64,000 nucleotides of DNA from Artemia franciscana (lineage: Eukaryota; Arthropoda; Branchiopoda; Anostraca; Artemiidae), in NCBI RefSeq assembly GCF_032884065.1, contig NC_088866.1, positions 51,654,068 to 51,718,067 of the forward strand, read 5' to 3'. The notes under the pieces are model-generated. The model was not told where the DNA came from, made no database searches, and saw nothing but the letters and a program-made list of their open reading frames with translations. Position 1 is the stretch's first letter; each line of letters opens with the position of its first letter. Position numbers and translations under genes: made by a program. Shown piece by piece: positions 11,510 to 22,720 of the stretch.

Positions 11510-11890
11510 ATTTTCACCTTTCAGAAGTTTTGAATTCAGCGCTTCTTTCTATTGATCCGACGGACGTCGGCCCCATTCACAGCGGATAAAAATTTAGCAC
11601 GCCAGCGGACGACTTAGGTAAGTAGAAGCAAGAAAAACGACTTCAGAGATCTAGCAGAGATCTAGCGGACAAAGAAAAACGATATTTATCTCCAAAGTAG
11701 TCGGCGCGTGGGTTCGCGGAGACAAGAGAAACACAGCTATGGTAAAATCACTAACTGCGGTTACTGCAGGCAGGAACTATTCTCGTTCCCAGCGGGTTGG
11801 GCAGTAACCATTTTCCCGCTTGGAACGGAAATAGTAACCATTCGGTTACTACAGTAAGTCCCTGGAACACACCCACCATCTATGATTAAA
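11510..11890. repeat. GC-rich segment with nested short palindromes
   Basis: GC-rich compared with its flanks. It contains the right end of the 5401-11738 pair, two repeats of agatctagc(a/g)ga (~11647-11670), and agtaaccattcggttact (11833-11850, 7-bp stem). ggaacacaccc near 11872 resembles the inverse of gttgtgttcc at 2855-2864. Confidence 0.45.
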
Positions 11891-13450
11891 AATTTGGTTT
11901 TAGACCATCTGTAAGCGATTAGCTAATGTTAGACATGGGGTTTATTTATTCACAGTTAGCTGACTTAAATTTTCGTGGGCTAATGTTTATTCAAATATTA
12001 ATAAAAATCGAATTTTATGCTGAGACCAGCAATTTAAACTATCTGTAGTAAATTTAGATGTAGGCCTGCTGTTTTCCATCTTGATGCTTCATGCTAGCCC
12101 ATAAACATGTTTTCTCATTCTAACGCATTAAGTATAAGTCTATAATTGGGCTATTGAGAGGGAACTGTCAAAATAATTCTTACTTCATTTTGTGCAGAAA
12201 AATCATGGTTAACACATTTTGACTTTTCTTCCTCAATTACCTTAATTTTCACTTCAGAGCAATAAGGTCCAATTGATTTGTGTCTACAGTTCTGCTATAG
12301 ACTTCTTTTCCCCTCCCTCTTTCAATGTGCAAATACATAGCCTAGATTAGGGTTAATACTGATCAGTCCATATTTCTGTCCTACAAAGAAAGTGAACCTA
12401 CCCGTTGATGCCTTTTTTATGCTCTTTTTGAATAGGCTGTAATAGTTTTCTTTTTTAGTAAATAGCCAAAGTTTTAACATAACCTTTCCAACCTTACCCA
12501 AATAGCCTATATAGCCCATTATTATATATTTTTCATATGATCTTTGATTTTGTCACTGATAGCCTAATTGAGCTTACAGGTAAACTCATTTTAACAAGTA
12601 GCCCATAATATTTTAACAGGTATATAAACCATCTCTAGAGCAAGAGAAAAAGGTTCCTTAGTGTATGTAAATGGCTTAAGCTGAATTTGTTATAAAACAT
12701 TCAGAAAACATAAAAAAGGCATCAAATGGTATGTTTGTTTTCAAATCAGAAATGTGGGCTGCTTAATATTTACCAAATTAGGTATACTTGCAGCTGACAA
12801 CATGATTTAGCTAGAATAAAAGTGAATAGCCTACATCACTTGATGTCTTTTTTATCTTCCAACATAATTCTGTAATTGCTTCTAGGGGAAATTACATCTT
12901 GAACATTTCATGGGGCCTGAAAAGGTAACCAAAATCCCAGGTAAATATCCTGATTAACAGAGTAGCCTATTCAAGTTATTAACTAACAAACTCAGAATTT
13001 CATCCTGGATCCAAATATGATGTTCATTTTTGCTGCAAAATCAATTTTAACCTAATCTGTCATTCTCATTTATTGATTCTCAATTTTATCACTGTTGATG
13101 TAATTTACAGGTAAACCAGTTTTAACAAGATTGATGCTGATGCAGATATATAACCAGTATCTAAAATAAGAGAAAGAGGTGTCATCTTTGAAGGTTTGTA
13201 AAGGGTTAAGAATTGTTTGGATTCAGGATAGAATTCTGAATCTAGAGTTAAGGCCTGTTTCTTACTATTTGAATACTTTGTTAATAAAGATGTTTACCAA
13301 AGTCCATAGTAACTAAAATTTTAAAACATGTTCATGAGAAAAAACTGTCAAGTGATAAAAAATTGCCATTTGTAGCTGATTCAGGCATAGTAATTGTAAT
13401 GTTGGTGCTTGCATGTTATTGTGACCACAGTCAAGAAGTTTGATCTGTTT
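11890..13450. other. Gene-free AT-rich stretch
   Basis: No conserved coding frame recognised. Two stretches resemble each other (ttgtcactgatagcctaattgagc..acaggtaaac near 12550 and ttatcactgttgatgtaatttacaggtaaac near 13085), so an old duplication of ~0.5 kb is likely. Confidence 0.4.
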
Positions 13451-14579
13451 AAAACTGGTTTTCTAGGTACACTCTTAGATATAGTAACATAATCTTTTCA
13501 TAAGAGGTGAAAACTTGGAGCCAATGGAGTAATTTGTAGTGATGCTCCATCTTATTTGTCTAGTGTATTTAGTAAGCATAGTTTATCTTCTGAAAGTGAA
13601 GACTGTTCATCTGTGAGTGTTGTTGATATAAATAATGGAATACAAAGTGATTCAATATCTAGTTAAGAATCAGCAACATATGTCAGTGCTGAATATCTCA
13701 AGTAGTAATAATGTTTCATCACTTCTGTATGAGTCAATCTGTATAGACAATAGTTTCTCAGAACCAAGCAGAACAGATGAGAATGAAAAAGACATATATA
13801 CAAAAATGTAAGGGGTTTCTATTACTGGTAGCCAATGTAGTTAACCAATAAATTGAGGAAGTAAAAAGCCTTTTAACAAATAAAGGATATGATTTGGTGA
13901 TGTTAATAGAGGTGAGGCCCAAGATTAGCAATACTCAAGCAGAGGTTAGTCATATTTGTATTTATTTATACCAGATAATATCAAATTTAAGTTCAAGTGA
14001 TTACAGAAGGGGTGTATTAGTAATAGTTAGAGCAGATATCTTAAAGTGGTAGATACTCTCCCTTTTAATGATTATATTGAGTTGGTCTGCTTTGATCTAA
14101 AGGTTCCACTTGACCATAATATGGTCTTGACCCTATTAGACCTTATTTTCCTTAATAACTAAGGCCTTTTGGAACATATTGAGTACTTACCACCCATTAG
14201 TAAAAGTGGCCATTTAGCTATAAAAATGCAGCTCTATCTAAAGACTATGAGTAATAGATTTATTGAAAGGGTCTTCACTGATTACAATAACTGAAAATGG
14301 TGAACTAAAGTGAGATTTTACAGGGATCATTAGAGGTGCAATGGGAAAGTTTCAAATTAACTTTATTTAGAATCCAAGACAGCAACTCTTCTGTGTCTTA
14401 CAGGAGAAAGCCAAAGACTCTTCCATTCATGAACAAGGAAATTAAGAAGCAGCTCAATAAAAAAGGAGATCATGGAAAAAAAAACAAAGCAACTGAGAGT
14501 CCAGATCAGTACAAGAAGTTCAAAAGATTAAGAGATCATCCAATGGAGACAATTGGGATTGATAGTTCAAATATCCTCA

Positions 14580-14766
14580 TCAACTTAAATTGCTAGATGG
14601 CAACAAATCAGTTGGACCAGATAGGTTACATGTGCATATTCTAGAAGAAGTTGCTGAAGACATTGCCAAGCCACTCTCCAAATTATTCAAAGTCTCCCTA
14701 TGTGCCAAGGAAGTGCCAACAGATTGGAAAACAGTATTTATCACCCCTTTGTTAAAAAAGAGAAAT
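14580..14766 (+). pseudogene. LINE reverse transcriptase, N-terminal fragment
   Basis: Residues NKSVGPDRLHVHILEEVAED, then KPLSKLF and VPTDWKTVFITPLLKK, form the first RT block of CR1-type LINEs. The frame breaks off where hAT-like DNA begins (about 14767). Confidence 0.82.
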
Positions 14767-14769
14767 AAA

Positions 14770-15554
14770 GTCAGGTCGGGAGTGGAAAGAGAACAATGGG
14801 AACAATTGGGCCCAATCAGGTCCCACATTTGAAAGGGCCCCACACTCCCATCAAAATGAACAATTGATTTTAAGAATTTTGCAGTGTTAATAACAATGCC
14901 TGTTAGCATTGCTTCTGGAGAAAAATCATTTTCCAGACTAAATCCAATAAAAAAAAACTATGTGATATCAACAATAAGTCAGGATAGACTAAATAGTTTA
15001 GCAATCATGTTGATTGAAAGTTAATATGCAAGGAAATAGATTTTAAAACTGTTTTAGAAGCATTTGTTGAACAAAAATTCAGAAATATGTACATTCATGT
15101 GGCTATATTCAGTGATTTAAATTTCAAAAGGCATTTTCATCAGTTTCATAATATCTAGGGGAGGCAATTGTAAATTACCATTAGGACAAAATGATAACAT
15201 AAAAGAACAGAAGAGGACAAAAACCTAAGCTTAAAATGAACAAACTGGACCATCAAATGAGACAAGATCAAGAGAACAGCCTGAGAAACATGAATGCACT
15301 CAAACTTATTCTGATGCCTTTTCACCCAAAATACATTTTAGGTGTTCTTTCTCAGTTACTGTTTTTAAGTAAACTATAGCTAAAATATATATAAAAAACT
15401 TTCAGTTCTAGAGTTAAAGGGTTGTTAATTCTGTGTTAATTTAGTGTTTATTTAGTGTAATTTAGTGTTAATTTTTTTGTTCGCTGGCCAAATACCTGCT
15501 GAAAATTATTGTGTACCCACAAGGGGTATGTACACCACAGTTAGAGAACCACTG
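14770..15554 (+). mobile_element. hAT transposon 3' part with right terminal repeat
   Basis: Contains the hAT dimerisation domain (14868-15023) followed by ~530 bp of 3' non-coding DNA ending cacagttagagaaccactg at 15536-15554. Its complement cagtggttctctaactgtgg is a typical hAT terminal repeat. The matching left end was not found, so the element is 5'-deleted. It sits inside the LINE RT. Confidence 0.7.
14868..15023 (+). pseudogene. hAT transposase C-terminal dimerisation domain fragment
   Basis: Frame reads KNFAVLITMPVSIASGEKSF, then SRLNPIKKNYVISTISQDRL and NSLAIMLIES before a stop. This matches the end of ZMYM/ZBED-type hAT transposases: a conserved SxxSxxRSFS-like block and SQDRLxxLAxxxIE. 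No upstream catalytic DDE part is nearby, so it is a fragment. Confidence 0.85.
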
Positions 15555-17200
15555 ACCTAGACCATCAAAGGGGATAAGACCAATTCAAGCAACTAAGGCA
15601 AAAGGCACTTCAACAATGTCTGAAGCAATGATAAACGAAAATAAAGACAAAAGAGATATGTAGTTAAAATATTAGTGAAACTGACAATTAGAACAATTCA
15701 AAAACGAAATGGAAGAATGTAAAAATATGCAGTTAAAAGAAAAAAATATGTGATTACAAGACATGCAACAGTAAGGATCAGAACAAATAAAAATGAAGAT
15801 GAAAGAAATATGTGGTTAGAAGATATATAGTTGTGAGAACAACGAAGTATGCAGTTAGAAGCAAGAATTACAAGCAACAGCAGGAATCAGAACTTTCCAA
15901 AGATGAAAGTGAAGATCAAAGAATTGCAGGGTTAGCAGACAGGCTAAAACAAGTATCAAGAGTGTCAAAAAGGACAGTGAAGAACAAAGAACTATGCTGT
16001 TAAATGACAACAACAATCAGAATGAGTCAAAAATGAAAGTACAGAAGAAAAATAGGTACTTGTGTACATAATGGTATACACTTGAGAACAATCTTGTTTT
16101 ATCTGTGTATTAAGAGACAATTAGCATATGCTCAGTGGAAAGCAAGTGATGAGTGACAGAATAAATTGGACTTATGTAGTTTAAGCTACATATTGGCATG
16201 TTATGAGGTGGGGGTAAAGTATTTGGACAGCGTGAATTTTCAAAACAAGTTTTACTTCATACTAAGCAGAATCAATGTAGCTATTACATTTTGTATGCAG
16301 ACCTGCTACACTTTACCCCCTCCCCCCACTAATGTGCAAAATATGGCCCAAATATTTTTCTGAAGTATTGTATATTTCATTAGGATTGATCTAGCTTCAC
16401 TTCTTGAGTGTGTACCCTTATGTGCACAATTACTGAAAAGCACCATCAGAATCTTTAATGCCAACAGATTGTGGCATAAAACCCAGTAAAAACATACAAA
16501 GATGCTGCAAGCTATGAAGTGTTATTTACAAGTCATTGGGACCCTTTGACTCTGTATGTATTCACTGTGGAGTCCTCTATTATTCCACAGGAAAAGTAGC
16601 CAAAAAAGATGACTTACTTGGTGGCTCTTGCCTGCTTAGTCAAAGGGCATTCCTGCATCAACAATTTCCAAATGAATTTGTTTGGCCTGTTATAGGACAT
16701 CACCTGCTCTCTAAAGAGCTCCACTAACAAATACAAAACTGAAACTGCTTTAGCTTTTTAGCTTCCTTTAGCTTCATTCAACATAAGCAATGATCAAACC
16801 AAAATAGTGGTAGTTTTCAGCATCAAAATGGCTGGACAAATTTATCACAAGATCAGTTTAGCAGCATACCCATCACAGACCACTGAAGGGGATTTTGAAC
16901 CATATTCATATGGTCAACTTTACTTTTTAGACCCCAATGGAGATGTTAAAGAACACCTTTCACATCTATTAAATTATTAGATCAGTAATAACCCAACAGA
17001 TCTCTAGGAATAAATATTGTGAGACACAAACAGCTATACAGCTATGCTAAAGATTACATGAGAATGCAACATATATATATATATATATTAATCTGTTTAT
17101 ATGCTGGATTTGAATTTTGCTTGTAAATTTACAGATAAACAATAAATAAACAATATGCAGAGGAATTCCTGCAAGAAAATTCCAATTGGGCCCCATATCT
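15555..17200. other. Insert between LINE halves: purine-rich degenerate repeats and unknown DNA
   Basis: 15600-16060 is purine-rich with recurrent 'gaaatatg(c/t)(a/g)gttagaag' phrases, like a decayed tandem peptide repeat. 16370-16412 resembles 18191-18233 (tatatttcatta.gatt..cct..cttcacttc.tgagtgtg). A (TA)10 run is at 17070-17090. No intact gene. Confidence 0.4.
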
Positions 17201-17559
17201 AGTCAATCCAGCCTGAAGCCAGCACAAAAAACTACTATCCCATAAGTTAAACTTCTGTTGTTACTAAAATCCTAGAAAGAGTGGTAAATGACTTAGTCAT
17301 GAAGCATCTTAAACTTAATGAGATACTATCACCCAACCAACATGGCTTTCAACTAGGAAAATCTGTAGATTCAAATTTGCTGTGCTTCACCTTGCAAAAG
17401 CATTTCACAAAGTTTATCATCCATACTAGAACAAAAGTGGGCTGGATCTCAGCTTTTCTTACAGATCATTGTTGACAACCAGTGTAAATTCCATTCAAAC
17501 TGCGAAAAGACTGTGTCTCATGCAAACTCTGTTGTAGTACTCTTAAAGAAAACTATATC

Positions 17560-17780
17560 CAGGAGGTCTCCCTATGTTTTGTGAGGTTGTACAAGGCCCT
17601 TTTCAGACCAGTGCTTGATTTTGGAATGTGCATAGCATCACTAGGGCACAGAGGTGATGTACAGCTTCTGGAAGGAGCACAAAGGAGAGCCACAAAGGCA
17701 GTATCTAAGATGAGAGACAAACCTTGGGATGAATTTTTAATGGAGCTTAAGTTATCTACACTGGTTTACTGAGGATGAAG
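17560..17780 (+). pseudogene. LINE RT C-terminal fragment
   Basis: YKALFRPVLDFGMCIASLGH and LEGAQRRATKAVSKMRDKPW match the thumb region of CR1/Jockey RTs (LYKALVRPxLEYG ... VQRRATKxxxGLxxxxYxERLxxL). It lies downstream of the RT middle at 17205-17480 with the catalytic region deleted. Confidence 0.8.
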
Positions 17781-18179
17781 AGCTGATATGCTTAAGACAT
17801 AAACTTACTTTACAAGAACCCTTCACCCCAATTCATTTGCCAATTTCCCAAAATATTGGTACTGGCTAGAGGGAACATTAAAAAAAGGTGTTCAAGCCAT
17901 CTGTCAAAACTTGACACCAACAACATTTTTTCTCCTGTTGTGTAGTAAACCACTGGAATACTCTCTCAAATAAAACAGTCTCAGCACCCAATAATGAAGA
18001 TTTCAAGAAGTCATTGAATGTTGAATAGAAAGGTGTTCCCTGGAAGTGCCAGTGGGATGCATTTGATGTTTAATCATTCATATCATCAAGTATGGAGCAA
18101 TTAACAGATCAAGTTGGATCTTAATTTGCTCCAAAGTGCAAATTAAGGCAATAAATTTTGTTAATAAAGTATTATCTTA

Positions 18180-19540
18180 TCATGTTTAGGTATATTTCAT
18201 TATGATTAACCTAACTTCACTTCCTGAGTGTGGTCAGGATAACATGAAACTACCATTATTTTCATTAGTATTAATGGTAAAATGCTATTTTGAAAACAAG
18301 TTTGCAGAAATTTATTTTAAAAAAGCTTGAAACCCATCACAAATGACCTAACAGCAAAACTCATGTCATTTTTGACAGGTTTCTGCCTCTTTTAAAAAAA
18401 TGTCTGCAATTTTGTTTTCATGATAACATTTTATTAATAAGACTAATGAAAATAATAATTACCATTACTAAATCATCTACAAAGGGCAATATTCTCACCA
18501 AACAGTTTTTCAGAAACATGTTCTTAAACTCTTGGTTACTATGGGCTGTTTTGAGCTCTTTAACGGCTGAAAATGTCATTTATCCCAGAAGTGATTAATG
18601 AATAATGAAAGAGCTATATATTTTGGGCTATATATTTAACCATTGGGGGGGGGGGGTAAGGTAAAGGAAAATGCTTTTAGGATGTCTGTATTTTAGTGTT
18701 TTCAGAATTTTATAGTGTTTCCTTCTAAGGGCACTAATACCTCGCCAAATCCCTAATTATAAGTTTCTAAAGATTTGAAGGTCTATTTTCTAAATTTAGG
18801 TGAAAAAAAACTCCTGAAATGTCTTAAAAATCTGTTGAAATAATCAAAACTGCATTGTGAAAACTATAGACAATGATTTTTTTTCTAAAAAACAAAATCC
18901 AATCACTAGAAATAAATAAATGATAGAGATAATAGCTTAATAACATGTTCTTTAGTGTGTTTTAGCCCCTGGATTCATTCTTGAAAGTTTAATTTTGGTA
19001 ACTCAACTGCTTTTAAAGATGACAAAAAGCCCCTCTACCAGAACTTTATCTAGAAGCTTGCTGTGTATTATGAAGTAGTAACTTCATTGTTGTACTTTTT
19101 CTATGAGTTTTATAGATTGTAGGGCTATACCTAGGACCATAGAAGGGGGAGATTATCAGAAAAGTGACCATAGTATTTAAAAAGAGCAAACAATTGGTAT
19201 GCTGATAGCACTAGCTTACTTTTAAGGAATCCAATGTAATTTTTCTTTTAGAAATGGCCAACCACTAAAAGTTTAGCTAATTTAATATACCGTTTGATTC
19301 CCTATCCAATGCTATTGCCAGTTGAAGCCTAAAAATCTGCTGCGACAAACACATCCGATCCCCCCCACCTAACAGGGCTTATTATAGCTTAAGCTATATT
19401 GAAAAATTAGTTGTTTTTTTTTCAAATTTGCTTTCTTTGGTAACTTGAGCCAATGATTAATAAGAAATAATGGAAATCCATGTTTGTATCATGCCAGTTT
19501 AAAATATCATAATTACTACCATATTTGACCATTGGGGGAC
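18180..19540. other. Gene-free AT-rich stretch with a TIR-element arm
   Basis: 18940-19050 resembles a right arm of the TIR family (gttttagcccctggattcattcttgaaagttt). A G-run lies at 18644-18657. No coding frame is supported. Confidence 0.45.
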
Positions 19541-19544
19541 CTAC

Positions 19545-19990
19545 CAACTGCAGTACCTAACGCCAACATAGCTATGCATGCTTCTCCTCCATCCCAATTT
19601 GTTCAACTTCTCCCTATTTACACTCTCTCAAGAAGTTCTAATTTCCATTAAATCCTTCCTTATCACCTTCTGGCCCTAGTTGGTTGGCCAAAAAGGATGA
19701 TCTTTGACTATCTGTCTTCCCTCATCTACAAAATATGTCCTGGCTATCTCAACCCCTTTTTTCGTTATAGCCATAGAAATCAGAGAGAACCACATTTTTC
19801 GCATAACTTACTATTTGAAATATAGCAGTCATACCCAAAAGAATCCATGGGCAATACCTTTGGAAAACATCTAACAAATCCTCCTCCATCTTTTTGAGTG
19901 TCTATGTTTCAGAACCATATTTAACCACTGTTGTTGTTGTAGCTTCTAATATTCTATTCTGGGTATGGATACTCATCCTTTTTTTCCAAA
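19545..19990 (-). mobile_element. LINE RT C-terminal relic (same family as 53.2 and 55.0 kb)
   Basis: Minus-strand text: ILEATTTTVVKYGSET (19945-19898), KKMEEDLLDVFQRYC (19890-19846), then decayed DHPFWPTN and LNKLGWRRSMHSYVGVR. This matches the region after the RT core in the LINE family at 53.2-54.15 and 54.95-55.75 kb. Confidence 0.75.
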
Positions 19991-20059
19991 CCTTTTCAAC
20001 TGTGAGAAAACTTAAACAACTGTGAAAAAAAAACATTCATACAAAGAAAGTAAAAGTGG

Positions 20060-20280
20060 AAACTGATTTGAGAAAGAGCAATAGAAATTTTTTTTAAAAT
20101 TGTACATCTCTCTTGGAAAAAAGAAAGGTTTATAGAAAGGAAAAAAGAAAAGACAAGAAAAAGAAAATAAGGAAAAAAGTGGAAGTATCTTTCTTTTGAA
20201 AAGAAAAGATGTATAGAAAGACAAGAAAAAGTAAATCAAGAAAAAAGTGGAAACTTAATTGAGAAAAAGCAATGTACAAT
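20060..20280 (+). repeat. Purine-rich (GAAA)-type tract
   Basis: Long runs of gaaaagaaa, aagaaaggtttatagaaag and aagaaaaagtaaat. A degenerate microsatellite; open frames here (e.g. Phe-rich on the minus strand) are artefacts. Confidence 0.7.
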
Positions 20281-20339
20281 CTCATCACTTGAATAAGTTT
20301 AAAGATAGACCCTGTTTAAAATTTTACTGTAAAGAAGAA

Positions 20340-21798
20340 AAAGAACATAAATCACAATGTTGGCTTTCCCAGTGCCAGTAAAATCTATTGCACCTCATTC
20401 ACCCAGCCCCCCCCCTCCCATGGAGTTGGTCAATCCCATAATAAATACTGATTTCTCAAAGTGGACTAAAGAACTTACCCCCATTGCATTTTATTGCATT
20501 GTATAAAAATACAGAAAAAAGTTGCCAAGCTTAAGACAATTAAATATAAAAACCATTTCCAAATATTTTTTGATGGGTCCAAAATGAACAAGAAAGTGGT
20601 AAGTGGAGCGTTTAAACCAACCCATAATATTGCTTTGGGCGAGAGATTGCATGATAATGCGTCTCTAATGTCTGCTGAGTTAAACGCCATAATCATGGCA
20701 TTAGAGTTCCTCATGGATAATGAATTTATGATTGTTAACTTAAAAAATGTAATAATTTATTCTGACTCTTTATCAAGCCTGGAGCTGCTTTCTTCAGCTT
20801 CTCAGTATAAGATGGATATATTGACACATTTCATTGTCTTAGGATTATTGATAATCTTGCTTCAAGAGAAATAAGAACTTATCTCCAGTATATTCCAAGC
20901 CACTCAGGTATAATTGGTAACCATAAGGCAGATGAAATTGCCAAAAAATGCTTTAAGTATTGACCAGCCAATTGTGAGAACAATCCCCGTTAGAGATATT
21001 TACCACTGTAGACTACCAGAGGTTCTGTTAAATAAGAATAATCCAACCCATCACCTTTCCCCAATAAGCACCTTTCTAAGGTTTATCATAGAATTCGGTT
21101 GGGCTCAAATGGGCCAAATTTTCAGGAGTTTTCATATCAGTTCTCCCTAATTCGAGTGGCCAAGTTCCCTCTTCCCCCCTTTGCAGGTACTGTAATGTTA
21201 AAAATGAAACAATTGACCATTGCCTATTTGAATGTAATATGCTGACGTCTGCACAGTTTACCCTGCAATGTAAACTGTTAGAATGCTTCAAACACCACAA
21301 AATTTCACTATCATCCAAGAGTCTAGCTGATTATACCTGCTTACAGAGCTCAGGAATCACTATTTGTCTTCTTATATTTCAACTTATAGGATCAAAAGAT
21401 TTGCTGCAAGATATCTGAGTGGATTCAAGATAGATAAGAAATAAACTATTAAGTAGCTCTTTCCATCTCACAGAGTGAGTCAAAAGGAAAAGGGCTGAAT
21501 AGTCTTGACTGAAAAGCCTGCGTCTGCTGAAAAAGAAGAAGAGGAACTTACTGAATTAACTGACAGGATCTCGCTGACCATACCTGCACACAGAGCACAG
21601 AACTCAATGTGTATTCTCTTATAATTCAACTCCTAGTATCAAAATATTTACTGCAAGAAATCTGAGCAGATTCAAGATAAATAAGGACAAACCAACTCAG
21701 TAGCTCTGTTCATTGCACAGAGTGAGTCAAAAGGAAAAGGGCTGAATAGTCTCAACTGAAAAGCCCGCGTCTGCTGAAAAAGAAGAAGAAGAAGAAGG
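20340..21798 (+). mobile_element. LINE 3' part: RNase H, zinc-knuckle, duplicated 3' UTR, (GAA)n tail
   Basis: RNase H at 20494-20950 across a frameshift, a Cys/His tail near 21186-21245 (CRYCNVKNETIDHCLFECN) and then a 3' UTR present twice in tandem (about 21330-21540 and 21590-21798). Each UTR copy ends gcgtctgctgaaaaagaagaag. The last tail is (GAA)n at 21780-21798, the usual microsatellite end of such LINEs. 5' end undefined. Confidence 0.8.
20494..20950 (+). pseudogene. LINE RNase H domain (frameshifted)
   Basis: First frame: FFDGSK (D27), MSAELNAIIMAL (E62), IIYSDSLSSLELL (D91), counted from 20494. After a frameshift near 20840, the second frame reads LQYIPSHSGIIGNHKADEIA (about 20882-20941), supplying the last His and Asp. 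All four D-E-D-D acidic positions and the PSHSGIxGN block are therefore visible, but not in one frame. Degraded ORF2 of a Jockey/I-type LINE. Confidence 0.83.
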
Positions 21799-21799
21799 A

Positions 21800-22720
21800 T
21801 CCTCAGTGCCATGTGGGACATCTCCCTGTTACAGCACTCTCTAGATAGCTGTCAGTTGGCTCATTAAAGTCGTTTTTCTCTGAATCAATGGCTATCTGAA
21901 TTCTGCAATTTAAACTGCAGCTAAGGGCCTCCCTTGCCCTTGTCTGTGAGTTATGTGTGCAAAAACGATCTCCAAAATTGTCTGTTGGAGAGATAGTCTC
22001 TCCAAAATTGATCCAGGTCGTTTTTGAAACTATTTAAGGTTTCAGATTTCACAACTATTTCTGGGAGTGAGCTCCAGTCAACCACTGCTTGGACACTCCA
22101 GAAATCTACCCTTCATCTATTGACTGTAATGGGTTTGAATATTTTTCCATGGTGTCCTCTTACAGTATTTATTTTTGAAGGGTGGAAATACGTCTGGAAA
22201 GGTAGTTTCTCCAGGTTTTGCTTTACTTTGTACAGCTGTATCTGGTTTCCTCTCATTTGTCTATATTTCAGGATGGGCATGTTCAGTTTGAATAGTTTTT
22301 CTTCATAGCTCAAGTCTCTCAAACCAGGAAGAAGTTTGGTGGCATGTCTTTGGATGCTCTCCAGGGCAGCCTATTTAATAGTGGGGTCTTTCACGTTCCC
22401 ATACTCTATTCTAGGTCTGATAATCCTCTTGTAGAGTTTTCCCAGAGTATGGTTGTCCAAGTGCTTGAAGCTTTTTCTGATCAGCCCAATGAGCTGTGGT
22501 GCTTAGAAAATAGTTTTCTGGGCATGCCCATAAAATTTTAGCTGCAAATCAACAATATTGATGAGATCTCTTTCAGAGTCAACATTTGTCAATGGTATTC
22601 TGCAGCCCGCTTTGTTGCTTATTGTTAGTTAGGGTACAGAAGCAGTATTTTCCTTCTCTGTCCACGGGACCTTGGTTTTTTATGCATTTAAGTTGAGACC
22701 TAGGCTTTGGAGTAAGGGCA
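21800..22720 (-). mobile_element. CR1/L2-like LINE RT C-terminal relic
   Basis: Minus-strand text with stops: SERDLINIVDLQLKFYGHAQ (~22580-22520), LYKRIIRPRIEYGN (~22430), IQRHATKLLPGLRDLSYEEK (~22365-22305), KYRQMRGNQIQLYKV (~22270), VVDWSSLPEIVVKSETLNSF. This is the thumb/tail of a CR1-type RT, in the opposite orientation to the preceding LINE. Its 3' end abuts the (GAA)n tail at ~21798. Confidence 0.83.

Larger units (their letters stand above)
5401..11738. mobile_element. Candidate large element bounded by a 16-bp inverted pair
   Basis: agctgtgtttctcttg at 5401-5416 is repeated exactly in inverse at 11723-11738. gtcgtttttcttg at 5458-5470 recurs in inverse at 11629-11641. 'atg' lies just outside each end, which would fit a 3-bp target duplication. 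The interior holds a second TIR element, A copy 3 and a LINE insertion, with no transposase. Both ends are GC-richer than their surroundings. Class unknown. Confidence 0.4.
13480..18180 (+). mobile_element. CR1-like LINE relic, interrupted by other insertions
   Basis: Read on the plus strand with frameshifts and stops. Endonuclease-like text at ~13830-14110 (GYDLVMLIEVRPKIS; RRGVLVIVR). Linker at 14336-14590 (FMNKEIKKQLNKKG; YKKFKRLRD). RT start at 14581-14766 (NKSVGPDRLHVHILEEVAED; VPTDWKTVFITPLLKK). RT middle at ~17205-17480 (NYYPIS*TSVVTKILERVV; PNQHGFQLGKSVDSNLL). C-terminal thumb at 17560-17780 (YKALFRPVLDFG; RRATKAVSKMRDKPWDEFL). The catalytic YADD block is lost. Foreign DNA (14767 to ~17200) splits the RT. 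An old, dead copy. Confidence 0.82.
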
